This document shows, one piece after another, positions 51,092 to 59,838 of a stretch of 64,000 bases of DNA. Every line of letters starts with the position of its first letter. Positions within the stretch are counted from its first letter, which is position 1. The notes under the pieces are model-generated. The model did not search any database and was not told the origin of the DNA. It saw only the letters and a list, made by a program, of their open reading frames with translations. The DNA lies in assembly GCA_016873995.1 (NCBI GenBank), contig VGVR01000018.1, positions 1 through 64,000 on the forward strand, given 5' to 3'. The translations under genes and the position numbers were made by a program. Source of the stretch: Gemmatimonadota bacterium (GTDB taxonomy: Bacteria; Gemmatimonadota; Gemmatimonadetes; Longimicrobiales; Gaopeijiaceae).

Positions 51092-51624
51092 CCGAGAAGA
51101 AGCGGAAGACGCCTAGCAAGAAAGCTGCCAAGCCGAAGAAGTCCGTGCGCGCGCCCGCACAGATCGTAGAGAAGGGCTCACGCGCGCCGGACTTCACGCT
51201 GCCCTCGGATCAGGGCGGTGAGGTCAAGCTGTCCGCCCTGAGGGGCAAGCAGGTCGTGCTATACTTCTATCCGAAGGACGACACGCCGGGATGCACCGTT
51301 CAGGCGTGCGACTTCCGGGACGCGGAGCCGACCTTCGCGGGGCTGGATGCCGTCGTGCTCGGGGTCTCTGCGGACTCATTGGCCTCCCACGCCAAGTTCC
51401 GTGAGAAGTTCGGCTTGAACTTCCCCCTGCTCGCAGACGTCGACCACGCCGTGTCGCAAGCGTACGGCGTCTGGACGGAGAAGAGCATGTACGGCCGCAC
51501 GTTCATGGGCATCGAGCGGAGCACCTTCCTCATCGACGAGAAGGGGATCGTCCGCGAGGTGTGGCGCAAGGTGTCGCCGCAGGGGCATGCGGATATGCTC
51601 GCGGGGGTGCTGGCAGGGAGCTGA
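51088..51624 (+). CDS. bcp: Thiol peroxiredoxin, Bcp type
   Basis: The 178-residue enzyme reduces peroxides. The peroxidatic Cys is in KDDTPGCTVQACDFRD, with the resolving Cys five residues later, the alpha-class Bcp/PrxQ arrangement. The GVSADSLASHAKFREKFGL motif is usual. A Lys-rich tail of about 22 residues precedes the domain. The ATG overlaps the V4R gene stop (ATGA), so the two are coupled, suggesting that the V4R protein senses a related signal. Confidence 0.93.
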   Translation: MTEKKRKTPSKKAAKPKKSVRAPAQIVEKGSRAPDFTLPSDQGGEVKLSALRGKQVVLYFYPKDDTPGCTVQACDFRDAEPTFAGLDAVVLGVSADSLASHAKFREKFGLNFPLLADVDHAVSQAYGVWTEKSMYGRTFMGIERSTFLIDEKGIVREVWRKVSPQGHADMLAGVLAGS

Positions 51625-51670
51625 CTTGGCTGGCGGGGTCCTGTAGAGCGGGACCCGCACCCCCACCGCG

Positions 51671-52126
51671 TCAAAGCAACTTGTGCGCCTTGTACGCGCA
51701 CAGGTCCTGCACGACGGTGATGCCCTGCGCCCGCGCTGCGGTGGCCTCCGCATCCGCGCGGATCCCCTCCGAGAGCCAGATCGCAAGCCGCTCGGGCCGC
51801 TCGGCCGCGGCGCGCACGAACGCGCCTGCCTGCTCCGACGGGCGGAAGATCATGACCATGTCCACCGCACCCGGTACGTCGTCCAGGCGCGCATACGCCT
51901 GACGCCCGAGCACCCGATCGGCGTTCGGGTTCACGGGGACGATCTCGTAGCCGCGCCCGGCCAAATACGCGGGCACCGATCGGGCGGGCTTCTCGGGGGA
52001 CCGCGAGATGCCGATGACGGCGATGCGGCGGGCGCGCTCCAGCAGGTTGCGAAGGGCTTCTGCCGCCGGGTTGGCCGGGTCCGACGAAGCCGCGAGAAGG
52101 CGGCGAAGCTCGCTCTTGGGATCCAC
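51671..52126 (-). CDS. CoA-binding domain protein (YccU-like)
   Basis: The 151-residue protein has a Rossmann-type CoA-binding fold (RRIAVIGISRSPEKPARSVP, YEIVPVNPNADRVLG, VDMVMIFRPSEQ, LSEGIRADAE). Related proteins are found alone in many bacteria and have no known role. GTG 52126 is chosen for the family N-terminus. It is divergent from the sensor-kinase-like gene. Confidence 0.85.
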   Translation of the reverse strand: MDPKSELRRLLAASSDPANPAAEALRNLLERARRIAVIGISRSPEKPARSVPAYLAGRGYEIVPVNPNADRVLGRQAYARLDDVPGAVDMVMIFRPSEQAGAFVRAAAERPERLAIWLSEGIRADAEATAARAQGITVVQDLCAYKAHKLL

Positions 52127-52234
52127 GGCGCGACGATACCCGCCACGCAGGCGAGATGGCAATCGTGAGTTGCTCCCGGGGGAGGGCCGTGACAAGATTC
52201 GCCCTCCGTTCCACCGACCTACCGAAGGAGATGC

Positions 52235-53182
52235 ATGACGCCCGTTCTCGCCGCGGTCGCCGCGGCCATCGTCTTCGGCGCGCTCGGGCTTTGGATCGGA
52301 ACGGGTCGGGGCCGGCAGGCCGGCGCGGAGCAAGGCCGTCGCGAGGGGCTCGAGCAGGGGCTTCGGGAGGGAGTCGAACAGGGGCGCCGCGAGGGGCTGG
52401 AGCAGGGTCGCAAGGAGGGTCAGGAGAAGGCCCGCTCGGAGGCCGAGGCGCGGCTGCGCTCGCTCGTCGACGCGCTGCGGCGCGGCCGGACGCTCCCGGG
52501 AATCGCGTCGGGCACGCCGGAGGCCGAGCTACAGAAGGCGTTGCAGGAGGGTTGGGCGCCGCGGGAGACGGAGCGCGCGAGCGCGCTTCGCGAAGCGGTT
52601 GGGCGCGTGAGCGGCTTCCTCGAGAAGAGCGTGCGCGCGCCGCTGGCAGGCCTCGCGTCCGGCGCCACAGCCGATGAGCTCCGGGAGCGGATCGGCCGCG
52701 CACTCGGTGCCCTCGAGGATCTCGACTTCTTCATCAAGGAGATCCCCGCCGACCGGCAGGGCACCGACGTGGGTGCGTTGGCCCAACGCGTCTGCAAGGA
52801 GTTCGTGGCGGACCAGGGCATCGGCGTGCGCCTGTCGATGAGTGAGGCGGGCATTCGGGCGTCGGTGAACCCGGCCGCGATGCTCGATGCGCTCTACCTG
52901 GTGCTCCACAACGCGGCGCGGTTCGGCGGCGGCCAGACGGTGGATCTCACGGTCACTCGCGACGGGGGACGCGCGAAGCTCACGGTGCGGGATCGTGGGA
53001 AGGGCTTCAGCGAAGAAGCGTTCCGCCGCGCGTTCGACCCGTTCTACTCGACTTCGGATGCGGGCCTCGGCCTCGGTCTGCCGCATGCGCGGAAGGTCAT
53101 CGAGTCGATGGGCGGACGCATCGAGCTGCGCAACGTGCCCGACGGCGGCGCCGAGGTCGAGATCTCGTTCCCGACGGCGTAG
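52235..53182 (+). CDS. Histidine-less sensor-kinase-like membrane ATPase with octapeptide repeats
   Basis: The 315-residue protein has an N-terminal helix (LAAVAAAIVFGALGLWIG), then four EQGRREGL-type octapeptides (residues 32-63) that form a charged helix, and a C-terminal HATPase_c domain (LYLVLHNAARFGGG as N box, VRDRGKGF as G1 box, GLGLGLPHARKV as G2). The usual H-box reads FLEKSVRAPLAGL, with Lys where the phospho-His should be. No response regulator is adjacent. It may bind ATP without autophosphorylation. Confidence 0.8.
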   Translation: MTPVLAAVAAAIVFGALGLWIGTGRGRQAGAEQGRREGLEQGLREGVEQGRREGLEQGRKEGQEKARSEAEARLRSLVDALRRGRTLPGIASGTPEAELQKALQEGWAPRETERASALREAVGRVSGFLEKSVRAPLAGLASGATADELRERIGRALGALEDLDFFIKEIPADRQGTDVGALAQRVCKEFVADQGIGVRLSMSEAGIRASVNPAAMLDALYLVLHNAARFGGGQTVDLTVTRDGGRAKLTVRDRGKGFSEEAFRRAFDPFYSTSDAGLGLGLPHARKVIESMGGRIELRNVPDGGAEVEISFPTA

Positions 53183-53203
53183 CATCGCCGTTCCCGCACG
53201 GAG

Positions 53204-54121
53204 CTACGGCTCGGGCGCTCCGGGCCTCGTGGTCATCCCCACGCCGGCGACGCCGACCACGACGAAGGCGATTCCCAGCCAACCCAGGGGGGATAGCCCC
53301 TGGTCGAGGAGGGCGGTGGCGAGCAGTGCGGCGACGACCGGCTCTGCGGCCGTCACCACGGAGGCCGTGCTCGCCTGCACGCGGCCGAGCGCGTCGAAGA
53401 AAAGGAACTGCGCGCCCGCTATGGTCAGGGCTCCGAACACGGCGAGAAGGAGCCAAGCACGGCTGGTGGACGGAAGCACCATTGGGCCGGCCATGGCCGG
53501 CACGACCACTGCGAGGACGAGGCAGGCACCCGCGGTGCTGTAGACCACCGTGGGGACGGAGCCGAAGCGCGGCGTGGCGTAACGGCCGAACAGCGTGTAG
53601 GCCGCGTAGGACACGGCACCCGCAATGCCCCACCCGAGGCTGGAGGCCCCGAAGCGAGGCTCGACTGCGTCGGCGCCGAGGACGGTCAGCCATACTCCCG
53701 CGACGGTGACGCCGACGAGGGTCAGCCGCCGGGCGGTCGGCCACTCGCCGAGCAGCGGTCCGCCCACCGCAGCCACGAGCGCGGGTGCGAGGTAGAGGAG
53801 CGCGACCGTGGTAGGCACGCCGGCAGCGTCGATCGACGACTGGTACGCGATTTGGAACACGCCGACGAGCGAGCCTCCGCCGACTCCGATGACCACGAGC
53901 CCTCGGCCCGATACGCGCAGCAATCCGGGCCTGACGATCGAGAATCCCGCCACGAGAAGCGCGACGCCGATGAGCGGCCGCAGCAGCGCGACGCTTTCCG
54001 GCGGGACGCCCAGCACCAAGAGGCGCACGGCGAAGACCCCGGACGAGCCCCATAGGCAGGCCGCAGCGAGTGCTTCGACGGTGCCGATCAGGGAGCGGTC
54101 GCCCGGCGCGCGGCCGCTCAT
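53204..54121 (-). CDS. EamA/DMT-family transporter
   Basis: The 305-residue membrane protein has about ten helices in two EamA repeats (ALAAACLWGSSGVFAV and LGWGIAGAVSYAAYTLFGR), as in drug/metabolite exporters. The typical end is ALLDQGLSPLGWLGIAFVVV. ATG 54121 overlaps the DUF420 stop codon (ATGA). It is the last gene of the acyl-CoA dehydrogenase-ctaA chain. The substrate is unknown. Confidence 0.9.
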   Translation of the reverse strand: MSGRAPGDRSLIGTVEALAAACLWGSSGVFAVRLLVLGVPPESVALLRPLIGVALLVAGFSIVRPGLLRVSGRGLVVIGVGGGSLVGVFQIAYQSSIDAAGVPTTVALLYLAPALVAAVGGPLLGEWPTARRLTLVGVTVAGVWLTVLGADAVEPRFGASSLGWGIAGAVSYAAYTLFGRYATPRFGSVPTVVYSTAGACLVLAVVVPAMAGPMVLPSTSRAWLLLAVFGALTIAGAQFLFFDALGRVQASTASVVTAAEPVVAALLATALLDQGLSPLGWLGIAFVVVGVAGVGMTTRPGAPEP

Positions 54122-54555
54122 GTGTACCCGAAGATCTGGTAGAGCAGGAGGTAGACGAGCAGTCCCGTGACGGAGACGTACGCCCACACCGGGAAGACCA
54201 GGCGGGCCAGGCGCGCGTGCTCGTGGAAGCGTCGGTGGCGGACGAGGTACACCAGGCGCAGCACGAACGGCAACACGAAGACCGCGAGCACCATGTGCGA
54301 GAAGAGGACGCTCAAGTAGAGGGTGCGAGCCCACCCCTGCCCGGCGAACGTATGGGTGCCCGTGAGCGCCACGCGGGTGAGGTAGAAGACCAGGAAGAGC
54401 GCCGAGGCCGAGAGCGCGGTCACCATGGCCGTGCGGTGCGCGTGCAGCGCGCGCCGTCTGATCATGACGAAGCCGACGAACAGCGCGATCGCGCTGGTCG
54501 CGTTCAGGCTCGCGTTGACCGCGGCGAGCGTGTCGCCGAGCTCGGCCCAGTTCAA
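54118..54555 (-). CDS. DUF420 membrane protein
   Basis: The 145-residue protein has four membrane helices and conserved His residues (LHAHRTAMV, SHMVLAVFVLP, RRFHEHARLARLVFP). DUF420 proteins are found next to haem A and cytochrome oxidase genes and probably help oxidase assembly. It follows ctaA after 10 nt. Confidence 0.88.
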   Translation of the reverse strand: MNWAELGDTLAAVNASLNATSAIALFVGFVMIRRRALHAHRTAMVTALSASALFLVFYLTRVALTGTHTFAGQGWARTLYLSVLFSHMVLAVFVLPFVLRLVYLVRHRRFHEHARLARLVFPVWAYVSVTGLLVYLLLYQIFGYT

Positions 54556-54565
54556 CCGGAAACGC

Positions 54566-55489
54566 TCAGGCCACGCCTGCGGGCACGGCGGCGGGCGAGA
54601 CTCGCCGCGCGGGATGGATCGCCGTGGCGATGTGGACGAGCGCCGCCAGGAGGGACGCGGCGACCAGGGTGTGCAGCGACACCGGCGCGACCGCGAGCAC
54701 GGTGATCACGGAGGCCACGCCCAGGCCGACCTGGGTCAGGACGAGCGCCGCGGCCACGGTGGCCCACGTACGGATGCGAGGCGAAGTCTCGGTCCGGTGC
54801 GCGCGCACCCAGAGGGCGAGCACGACCGCGGTCGTCACGACTGCCAGCGCGCGGTGCAGGAAGTGCACGGTGATGGGCGCGTTGACGAGCGGCGGCACGA
54901 CGCGCCCGAGGCAGAGCGGGAAATCCATGCAGGCCACACCCGCGTCCATGTGACGCACGAGCGCACCCAGGACCGACTGCACGAAGACCATGGCTGCGGC
55001 GACGACGGCCCAGGTGCGGAGGCCCGTGCCCTCGCCGTCCGCGGTCCGTGGCGCGGGTGGCGCCTCGGCTGTCGCCGTCGCCATCACGGTGGCGAGTGCC
55101 AGGAACGAGAATGCCAGCGCCAGGTGCGTCGACGAGACCAGGTCGGGGAGTTGGTAGAGCACCGTGAGGCCGCCGAAGACCGACTGCACGAGCAGGAGGA
55201 CAACTCCGGCCACGGCGGCCTTGAAGACCCAGGGGCGGTCGGCCGACTCCTTACGCGCTAGCCAGGTGGCGAGCCCCCAGAGCAGGAGCAGGCCGCCCGC
55301 GACGAGCCGATGCAGGTGCTCCCAGAAGATGCCCCCGGTCATCTCGGGCACCATGGTGCCGTAGCAGGTGGGCCAGTCCGGGCAGGCGAGGCTCGACCCG
55401 GTTGCGTGCACGACGGAGCCGAGGAAGAGCAGGCCGAGCGTCCAGTAGACCGAGGCCCTGAACGCGCGCGGGTGCAGCACCGAGCTCAT
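54566..55489 (-). CDS. ctaA: Haem A synthase (COX15/CtaA)
   Basis: The 307-residue membrane enzyme oxidises haem O to haem A for cytochrome c oxidase. Eight helices in two halves each carry His residues (FWEHLHRLVAGG, SSTHLALAF and HFLHRALAVV, SLHTLVAASL). Cys pairs sit in the outer loops (ACPDWPTC and ACMDFPLC). ATG 55489 overlaps the acyl-CoA dehydrogenase stop codon. No oxidase subunit genes are in the window. Confidence 0.93.
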   Translation of the reverse strand: MSSVLHPRAFRASVYWTLGLLFLGSVVHATGSSLACPDWPTCYGTMVPEMTGGIFWEHLHRLVAGGLLLLWGLATWLARKESADRPWVFKAAVAGVVLLLVQSVFGGLTVLYQLPDLVSSTHLALAFSFLALATVMATATAEAPPAPRTADGEGTGLRTWAVVAAAMVFVQSVLGALVRHMDAGVACMDFPLCLGRVVPPLVNAPITVHFLHRALAVVTTAVVLALWVRAHRTETSPRIRTWATVAAALVLTQVGLGVASVITVLAVAPVSLHTLVAASLLAALVHIATAIHPARRVSPAAVPAGVA

Positions 55490-57399
55490 CCGGCGGCGAC
55501 CGGCTCGCGAGCACGCACCGCCGCCTCGGTCGGAACGGCACGGCTGCGGTACTCGTCGAGCGGCACGACGCCGCGTTCCAACCACCTGAGGTCGCCGTCC
55601 AGGAACCGGTTGGCGACGACGTGGGTCGCGCGGTCGTCGTTGGCGAGGAGCGCACGGAAGCGCTCCTTGATGCGACGGCGGGCGCGGCGGCAATGCAGGT
55701 CCGCCAGCTCGAGGGCGGTGGTGCCTTCGCCCCGGTTCGCGAGCATGCGTGCGCGCGCGATGGTGGCGCTCATCACGAACAGGTCCGCGCCGATGTCGAC
55801 CAGGCGGCCGAGCACGGCCTGGCGCTTCTCGAGCGCCGGACCGAAGCGGACCATGGCATGGAACGTGGCGCGTGCGAGCCGTCGTGAAGCGCGTTCCACG
55901 AAACGCACGTGCGTCGCCAGGCGACCGAACGACGCGTGCTTCGGCCAGAACCCCCATCCCAGGAATCGGGTGGGGTACCACCAAGCGTAGTGAAGGGCGG
56001 CGCGGACCAGCGCGCTGACCTTGGCCCCGGCCGGTGCCTTCGGATTGACGAGGTCGCCAGCCACGCGCAGGTGCATGTCCACGGCCTCGCGCGCGATGAA
56101 CAGGCGCATGATCTCGGACGAGCCTTCGAAGATCATGTTGATGCGCATGTCCCGCAGCCAACGCTCCACAGGATAAGCGGTCTCGCCACGAGCCTCGAGC
56201 GAGTCGTGCGTCTCGTAACCGCGCCCGCCGCGCACCTGCACCGCTTCGCTCACCAGGCTCCAGCCGGTCTCGCTGCCCCAGAGCTTGGCGATGGCGGCTT
56301 CGAGGCGGATGTCGAACCGTCCGCTGTCAGCCATCGAGGCTATGAGCTCGACCAGCGACTCCATGGCGAACGTGTCGGCCGCCATGCCGCCGAGCTTCTG
56401 CGCCACGGCGTCGTGCTTGCCGATGGCCCTGCCCCACTGGACACGGTGTGCCGACCAGTCGCGCAGCATGTCGAGGGAGAGCTTGCCCGCCGCGGCGCAG
56501 AACGCCGGGAGCGCCAGCCGCCCGGTGTTGAGCGTGATGAGCGCGAGCTTGAGACCTTTGCCCTCGTCCCAGAGGAGGTTCTCGCGCGGCACCCGCACGT
56601 TGGTGAAGCGGAGGATGCCGTTGGAGAGCCCGCGCAGCCCCATGAACGAGCAGCGGTGCGCGACCTCGACGCCAGGCCAGTCGGTCTCGACGATGAACGC
56701 GGTGATCGGCTTGCGCCTCGTTCCCTCGGGCGCCGGTGTGCGTGCCATCACCACGATGATCTCGGCCCGCGGGCCGTTCGTCGTCCAGAGCTTCTCCCCG
56801 TTCAGGATCCAATGCGAGCCATCGGGCGAGAGCACCGCCGTCGTCGACATGTTGGCGGGGTCCGAGCCTACGTCCTTCTCGGTGAGCGCGAACGCCGAGA
56901 GCGCGCCCTTCGCGAGCTTGGGCAGGTAGCGCTCCTTCTGCTCCTCGGTGCCGAACTTGAGGAGAGGGCCGGGCACGCCGATGCTCTGGTGCGCCGACAG
57001 GAACGCGCCCGTCGACGAGCAGCGCGAGCCGACGATCGCGAGCGCGCGCACGTAGGTGAGCTGCGAGAAGCCGAGGCCGCCGTACTCGACCGGAATCTTG
57101 ATGCCGAAGGCGCCGAGCGCCGCGAGTCCGTCGAGCACTTCCTGGGGCACCCACCCGTCGCGGTCCACGGCGTCGCCGTCGATGTGCTCGGCGGCGAACG
57201 CCTCGAGTCGCTTCAGGAACTCAGCGGCCCGTTTCTGCTCCTCCGGGTCCGGGGTCGGGTGGGGGAAGACCAGGCCGAAATGTGGACTTCCCTCGAAGAG
57301 CGAGCGCGCGAAGCTGCGCTGCTCCCAGTGCTCCTCGCGGGCGTGCTCGGCGACTTCACGCGCCTCTAGCTCCGTCGCGAGCTTCTTGTCGCTCGTCAT
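55486..57399 (-). CDS. Acyl-CoA dehydrogenase, very-long-chain type
   Basis: The 637-residue flavoenzyme catalyses the first step of beta-oxidation. The FAD and substrate motifs are ALTEKDVGSDPANMSTTA, ILNGEKLWTTNG, the FMGLRGLSNGILRF core, and QVRGGRGYE with the RDMRINMIFEGSSEIMRLFI helix. An extra C-terminal domain of about 180 residues is typical of VLCAD-type enzymes. It is followed by ctaA with an ATGA overlap, an odd combination of functions. Confidence 0.93.
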   Translation of the reverse strand: MTSDKKLATELEAREVAEHAREEHWEQRSFARSLFEGSPHFGLVFPHPTPDPEEQKRAAEFLKRLEAFAAEHIDGDAVDRDGWVPQEVLDGLAALGAFGIKIPVEYGGLGFSQLTYVRALAIVGSRCSSTGAFLSAHQSIGVPGPLLKFGTEEQKERYLPKLAKGALSAFALTEKDVGSDPANMSTTAVLSPDGSHWILNGEKLWTTNGPRAEIIVVMARTPAPEGTRRKPITAFIVETDWPGVEVAHRCSFMGLRGLSNGILRFTNVRVPRENLLWDEGKGLKLALITLNTGRLALPAFCAAAGKLSLDMLRDWSAHRVQWGRAIGKHDAVAQKLGGMAADTFAMESLVELIASMADSGRFDIRLEAAIAKLWGSETGWSLVSEAVQVRGGRGYETHDSLEARGETAYPVERWLRDMRINMIFEGSSEIMRLFIAREAVDMHLRVAGDLVNPKAPAGAKVSALVRAALHYAWWYPTRFLGWGFWPKHASFGRLATHVRFVERASRRLARATFHAMVRFGPALEKRQAVLGRLVDIGADLFVMSATIARARMLANRGEGTTALELADLHCRRARRRIKERFRALLANDDRATHVVANRFLDGDLRWLERGVVPLDEYRSRAVPTEAAVRAREPVAAG

Positions 57400-57500
57400 G
57401 TGGCCTCCGGGTGCAGGACGACCCGCGGCAGGGTGTCCCCAATCTAGCAGGTCCCCCGGGGGGCGGGTGGGGGACGTCTCGCCTGTCGGTCGCCGACCGC

Positions 57501-58685
57501 TCAGTCGGCCTGCAGGAACGCGTCGATCTCGGCGCCCCGCGCCTCTGCGTCTTTCTCGCCCATCTCGATCAAGGCCCGCAGGTAGTCCGGCTGGAAGAGG
57601 ATGAGGCTCAGGAAGTCCGGGCTTCGGGTCTCCTTGGTCCCCAGGCCGCGGGTCAAGAAGCGGAACGCGCGCGGAAGCTGAGCCTCGAACTTGCTCGCCA
57701 TCCTCCCCAAATCGGCGGAGGGACGCAGCGAGAGGAGCCGCACGGTGCTCAGGTCGCCACGCTGCTCCGCGGGCAGGTCGGCGATGAGCCGATTCAGTCG
57801 GTCCAGACGTACGGCATCGTGATCGAGCAAGTCGAGGAAGATCGAGTTGAGGAGCACGCCCATCACCTGCACCGGCGGCGGGTATCCGTACACCGTCTTC
57901 TCTTCCTCTTCCACGCGCGATGCGGCGTAGCGGGTGGAGATGGCGATGATGCGCCGTGCCCCGAGGTGAATGGCCGGCGACAAGGGGGCGACGAGGCGGA
58001 TGCCTCCGTCTCCGTACCACGCGCTGTCCACCTCGACGGCCGGGAAAAAGAGGGGAAGCGCCGCCGACGCCATGATGTGCTCGACGGTCAGCCGGGCCAG
58101 CTTGGGTCGCCTGCCGGGCCGCTCCCAGAGCTTCACGTCGCGCCCTTGGATCCAGGTGACCGAGCGGCCAGTCGAGTAGCTGGTGCCGCTGATGGCAACG
58201 GCCCGCAGCCTGCCCGCGTCGATGTTGAGCTGAACCCCGGTCAGCTCATTGTCCACGCAGTGCAAGACCTCCGAGAGGTAGGAACGGAGTGGCTGGGTAT
58301 CCACCAGCCCACGCGCGAGCTTCGGAGGTGCCATGCCGCCCGACGAGATCTGGCTGAGCCAACGCACGGCATTCATGGCGAGCGAGCGCGTGTCCGTCCG
58401 GAACACATCGGACATGGTGAGGTCACCCCACAGCTCGCTGAGCTCCTCGATCGCCTGGAAGAACGTGCCGTGGTGTGAGGCGAGGTGGGCCGCGTTGATC
58501 GCTCCCGCAGAGACCCCTGTGATGTAGGGGATACGCAGCTCGGGGAAGCGGCGCGCGAGCGCCCGTAGGAATCCTACCTGATAGGCTGCGCGGGCCCCGC
58601 CACCACTCATGACCATCCCGAGGTCCGAAGGCCCGGACGACCTGCTGGCCCCGGGCAGGATCTCGAGCGGCGCGAGCGGTTGCAC
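57501..58685 (-). CDS. Patatin-like phospholipase
   Basis: The 394-residue enzyme has the patatin Ser-Asp dyad: the oxyanion loop SGGGARAAYQVGFL, the serine in ITGVSAGAINAAH and the aspartate in YGDGGIRLVAP. It hydrolyses acyl esters of lipids. The GTG start shares one base with the stop of the upstream membrane-protein gene. It is the last gene of the cupredoxin operon. Confidence 0.9.
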   Translation of the reverse strand: MQPLAPLEILPGASRSSGPSDLGMVMSGGGARAAYQVGFLRALARRFPELRIPYITGVSAGAINAAHLASHHGTFFQAIEELSELWGDLTMSDVFRTDTRSLAMNAVRWLSQISSGGMAPPKLARGLVDTQPLRSYLSEVLHCVDNELTGVQLNIDAGRLRAVAISGTSYSTGRSVTWIQGRDVKLWERPGRRPKLARLTVEHIMASAALPLFFPAVEVDSAWYGDGGIRLVAPLSPAIHLGARRIIAISTRYAASRVEEEEKTVYGYPPPVQVMGVLLNSIFLDLLDHDAVRLDRLNRLIADLPAEQRGDLSTVRLLSLRPSADLGRMASKFEAQLPRAFRFLTRGLGTKETRSPDFLSLILFQPDYLRALIEMGEKDAEARGAEIDAFLQAD

Positions 58686-59068
58686 TAGCCGACGACGGGT
58701 TGGCCGATGGCGAGGATCCCGACCGAGATCACGGCCAGCACCACGAGTGTGCCCACGACGTGCGGCCCGTAGGTGCGCTGCTCGAGGGGGCGGCGACGCT
58801 GCACCACGGAGACGATGTGCGCGATCGCCAGCGCGAGGGCCATCATCGTGAGGTGGCCCACGAGCTGTGGGTAGAACGTGCTCGTGAAGAGATGCGCGAT
58901 GCCGAGCAGGACGGTCAGGTCGAGGCTCGCCGTGAACGCCGTCGCCAGTATGCGCATGCGCGTGTCATAGGGCCGTTTGCCGATGAGCCCGTAAGCCGCG
59001 TAGGCCACCACGACGATGCCGAGCAGCAGGACGAGGTGGCGGAGGCCGGAGTGGGCGTTGAGCAGCAT
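58685..59068 (-). CDS. Small membrane protein of unknown function
   Basis: The 127-residue protein has four helices (LRHLVLLLGIVVVAYAAYGL, ASLDLTVLLGIAHLFTS, HLTMMALALAIAHIVSVV, VVGTLVVLAVISVGILAIG). His residues in helices 1, 2, 3 (HSGLRH, IAHL, GHLTMMALALAIAH) could bind haem or copper. Its neighbours are a cupredoxin and a patatin. Family not recognised. Confidence 0.75.
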   Translation of the reverse strand: MLLNAHSGLRHLVLLLGIVVVAYAAYGLIGKRPYDTRMRILATAFTASLDLTVLLGIAHLFTSTFYPQLVGHLTMMALALAIAHIVSVVQRRRPLEQRTYGPHVVGTLVVLAVISVGILAIGQPVVG

Positions 59069-59092
59069 GGGGGAAGGGTTGGGGGTCGGGGA

Positions 59093-59725
59093 CTACGGTG
59101 TGACCTCGGTGCTCGGCCCGGTCACCTCCAGGGCCCGCTCGCTCCGCTGTGCCGGGTCGACGCTCCAAATCGAGAGCGTGTACGATCCGGGCGGTACATC
59201 TCCTATGCGGAACGCGCCGTTGTTCTGCGCGAAGGTCGCATAGGGCGCCGAGGTTACATAGATGAACGCGCGCATGCCGGGATGGAGCGCGCAGGTCACC
59301 TCATAGCCCCCCTCGCGATCGAACGCATGGTCGGTCGCACCGGCGGGGTCGGTGTCGTAGTCGAGCACGGTCGAGTCGTTATCGGAGAACATGACGTTCA
59401 CGTTGTGGGCGATGGTCTCGCTGTTGGTGAAGTGCACCGTCTCGCCGACGCGCACGAGGAGCGTGCCGGGCGTGAACGCGAGGCCGAGCTGATCCATGCG
59501 CGGGCTCTCGCGAGGCGGGAGCGTCACGGCGGCGCCGGTCGGGCGCAGCATCACGATCGAAGGGGCGGCGGCCACGGCAGCGGGGGCGGTGCCGAAGAAG
59601 CCCTGCGCGGGGGCGGCGGATTCAGGTGGAGACGCGTCCTGGGCGGGCTCGCCCCCACCGCAGGCCGCCAAGAAGGCGACTGCGACGAATAGCGGAGGCG
59701 CCGTCCGTGCCCGAGACGATGTCAT
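59093..59725 (-). CDS. Cupredoxin-type lipoprotein
   Basis: The 210-residue lipoprotein (signal VAVAFLAACGGG) has a plastocyanin-like domain with copper ligands His in TIAHNVNVMF and Cys-His-Met in VTCALHPGM. It would carry electrons or copper in the periplasm. A C-terminal beta domain (PPGSYTLSIWSV) resembles carboxypeptidase-regulatory folds. It is the first gene of the three-gene operon. Confidence 0.85.
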   Translation of the reverse strand: MTSSRARTAPPLFVAVAFLAACGGGEPAQDASPPESAAPAQGFFGTAPAAVAAAPSIVMLRPTGAAVTLPPRESPRMDQLGLAFTPGTLLVRVGETVHFTNSETIAHNVNVMFSDNDSTVLDYDTDPAGATDHAFDREGGYEVTCALHPGMRAFIYVTSAPYATFAQNNGAFRIGDVPPGSYTLSIWSVDPAQRSERALEVTGPSTEVTP

Positions 59726-59838
59726 GTGGGTATTCGCGAGAAGTTGATGGCGGAGCGCCGACTCCGGCCGCGCCGGCCCCGTATACGCCTGGCTTCGAGC
59801 CAGGGTCCGGCGGCCAGAGGTGAGGGCTCGGGTCGCCC

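Noticed and set aside
57400-58020. N-terminal extension of the acyl-CoA dehydrogenase
   Set aside because: It lies antisense-free but over the patatin gene in another frame; the family N-terminus begins at 57399.
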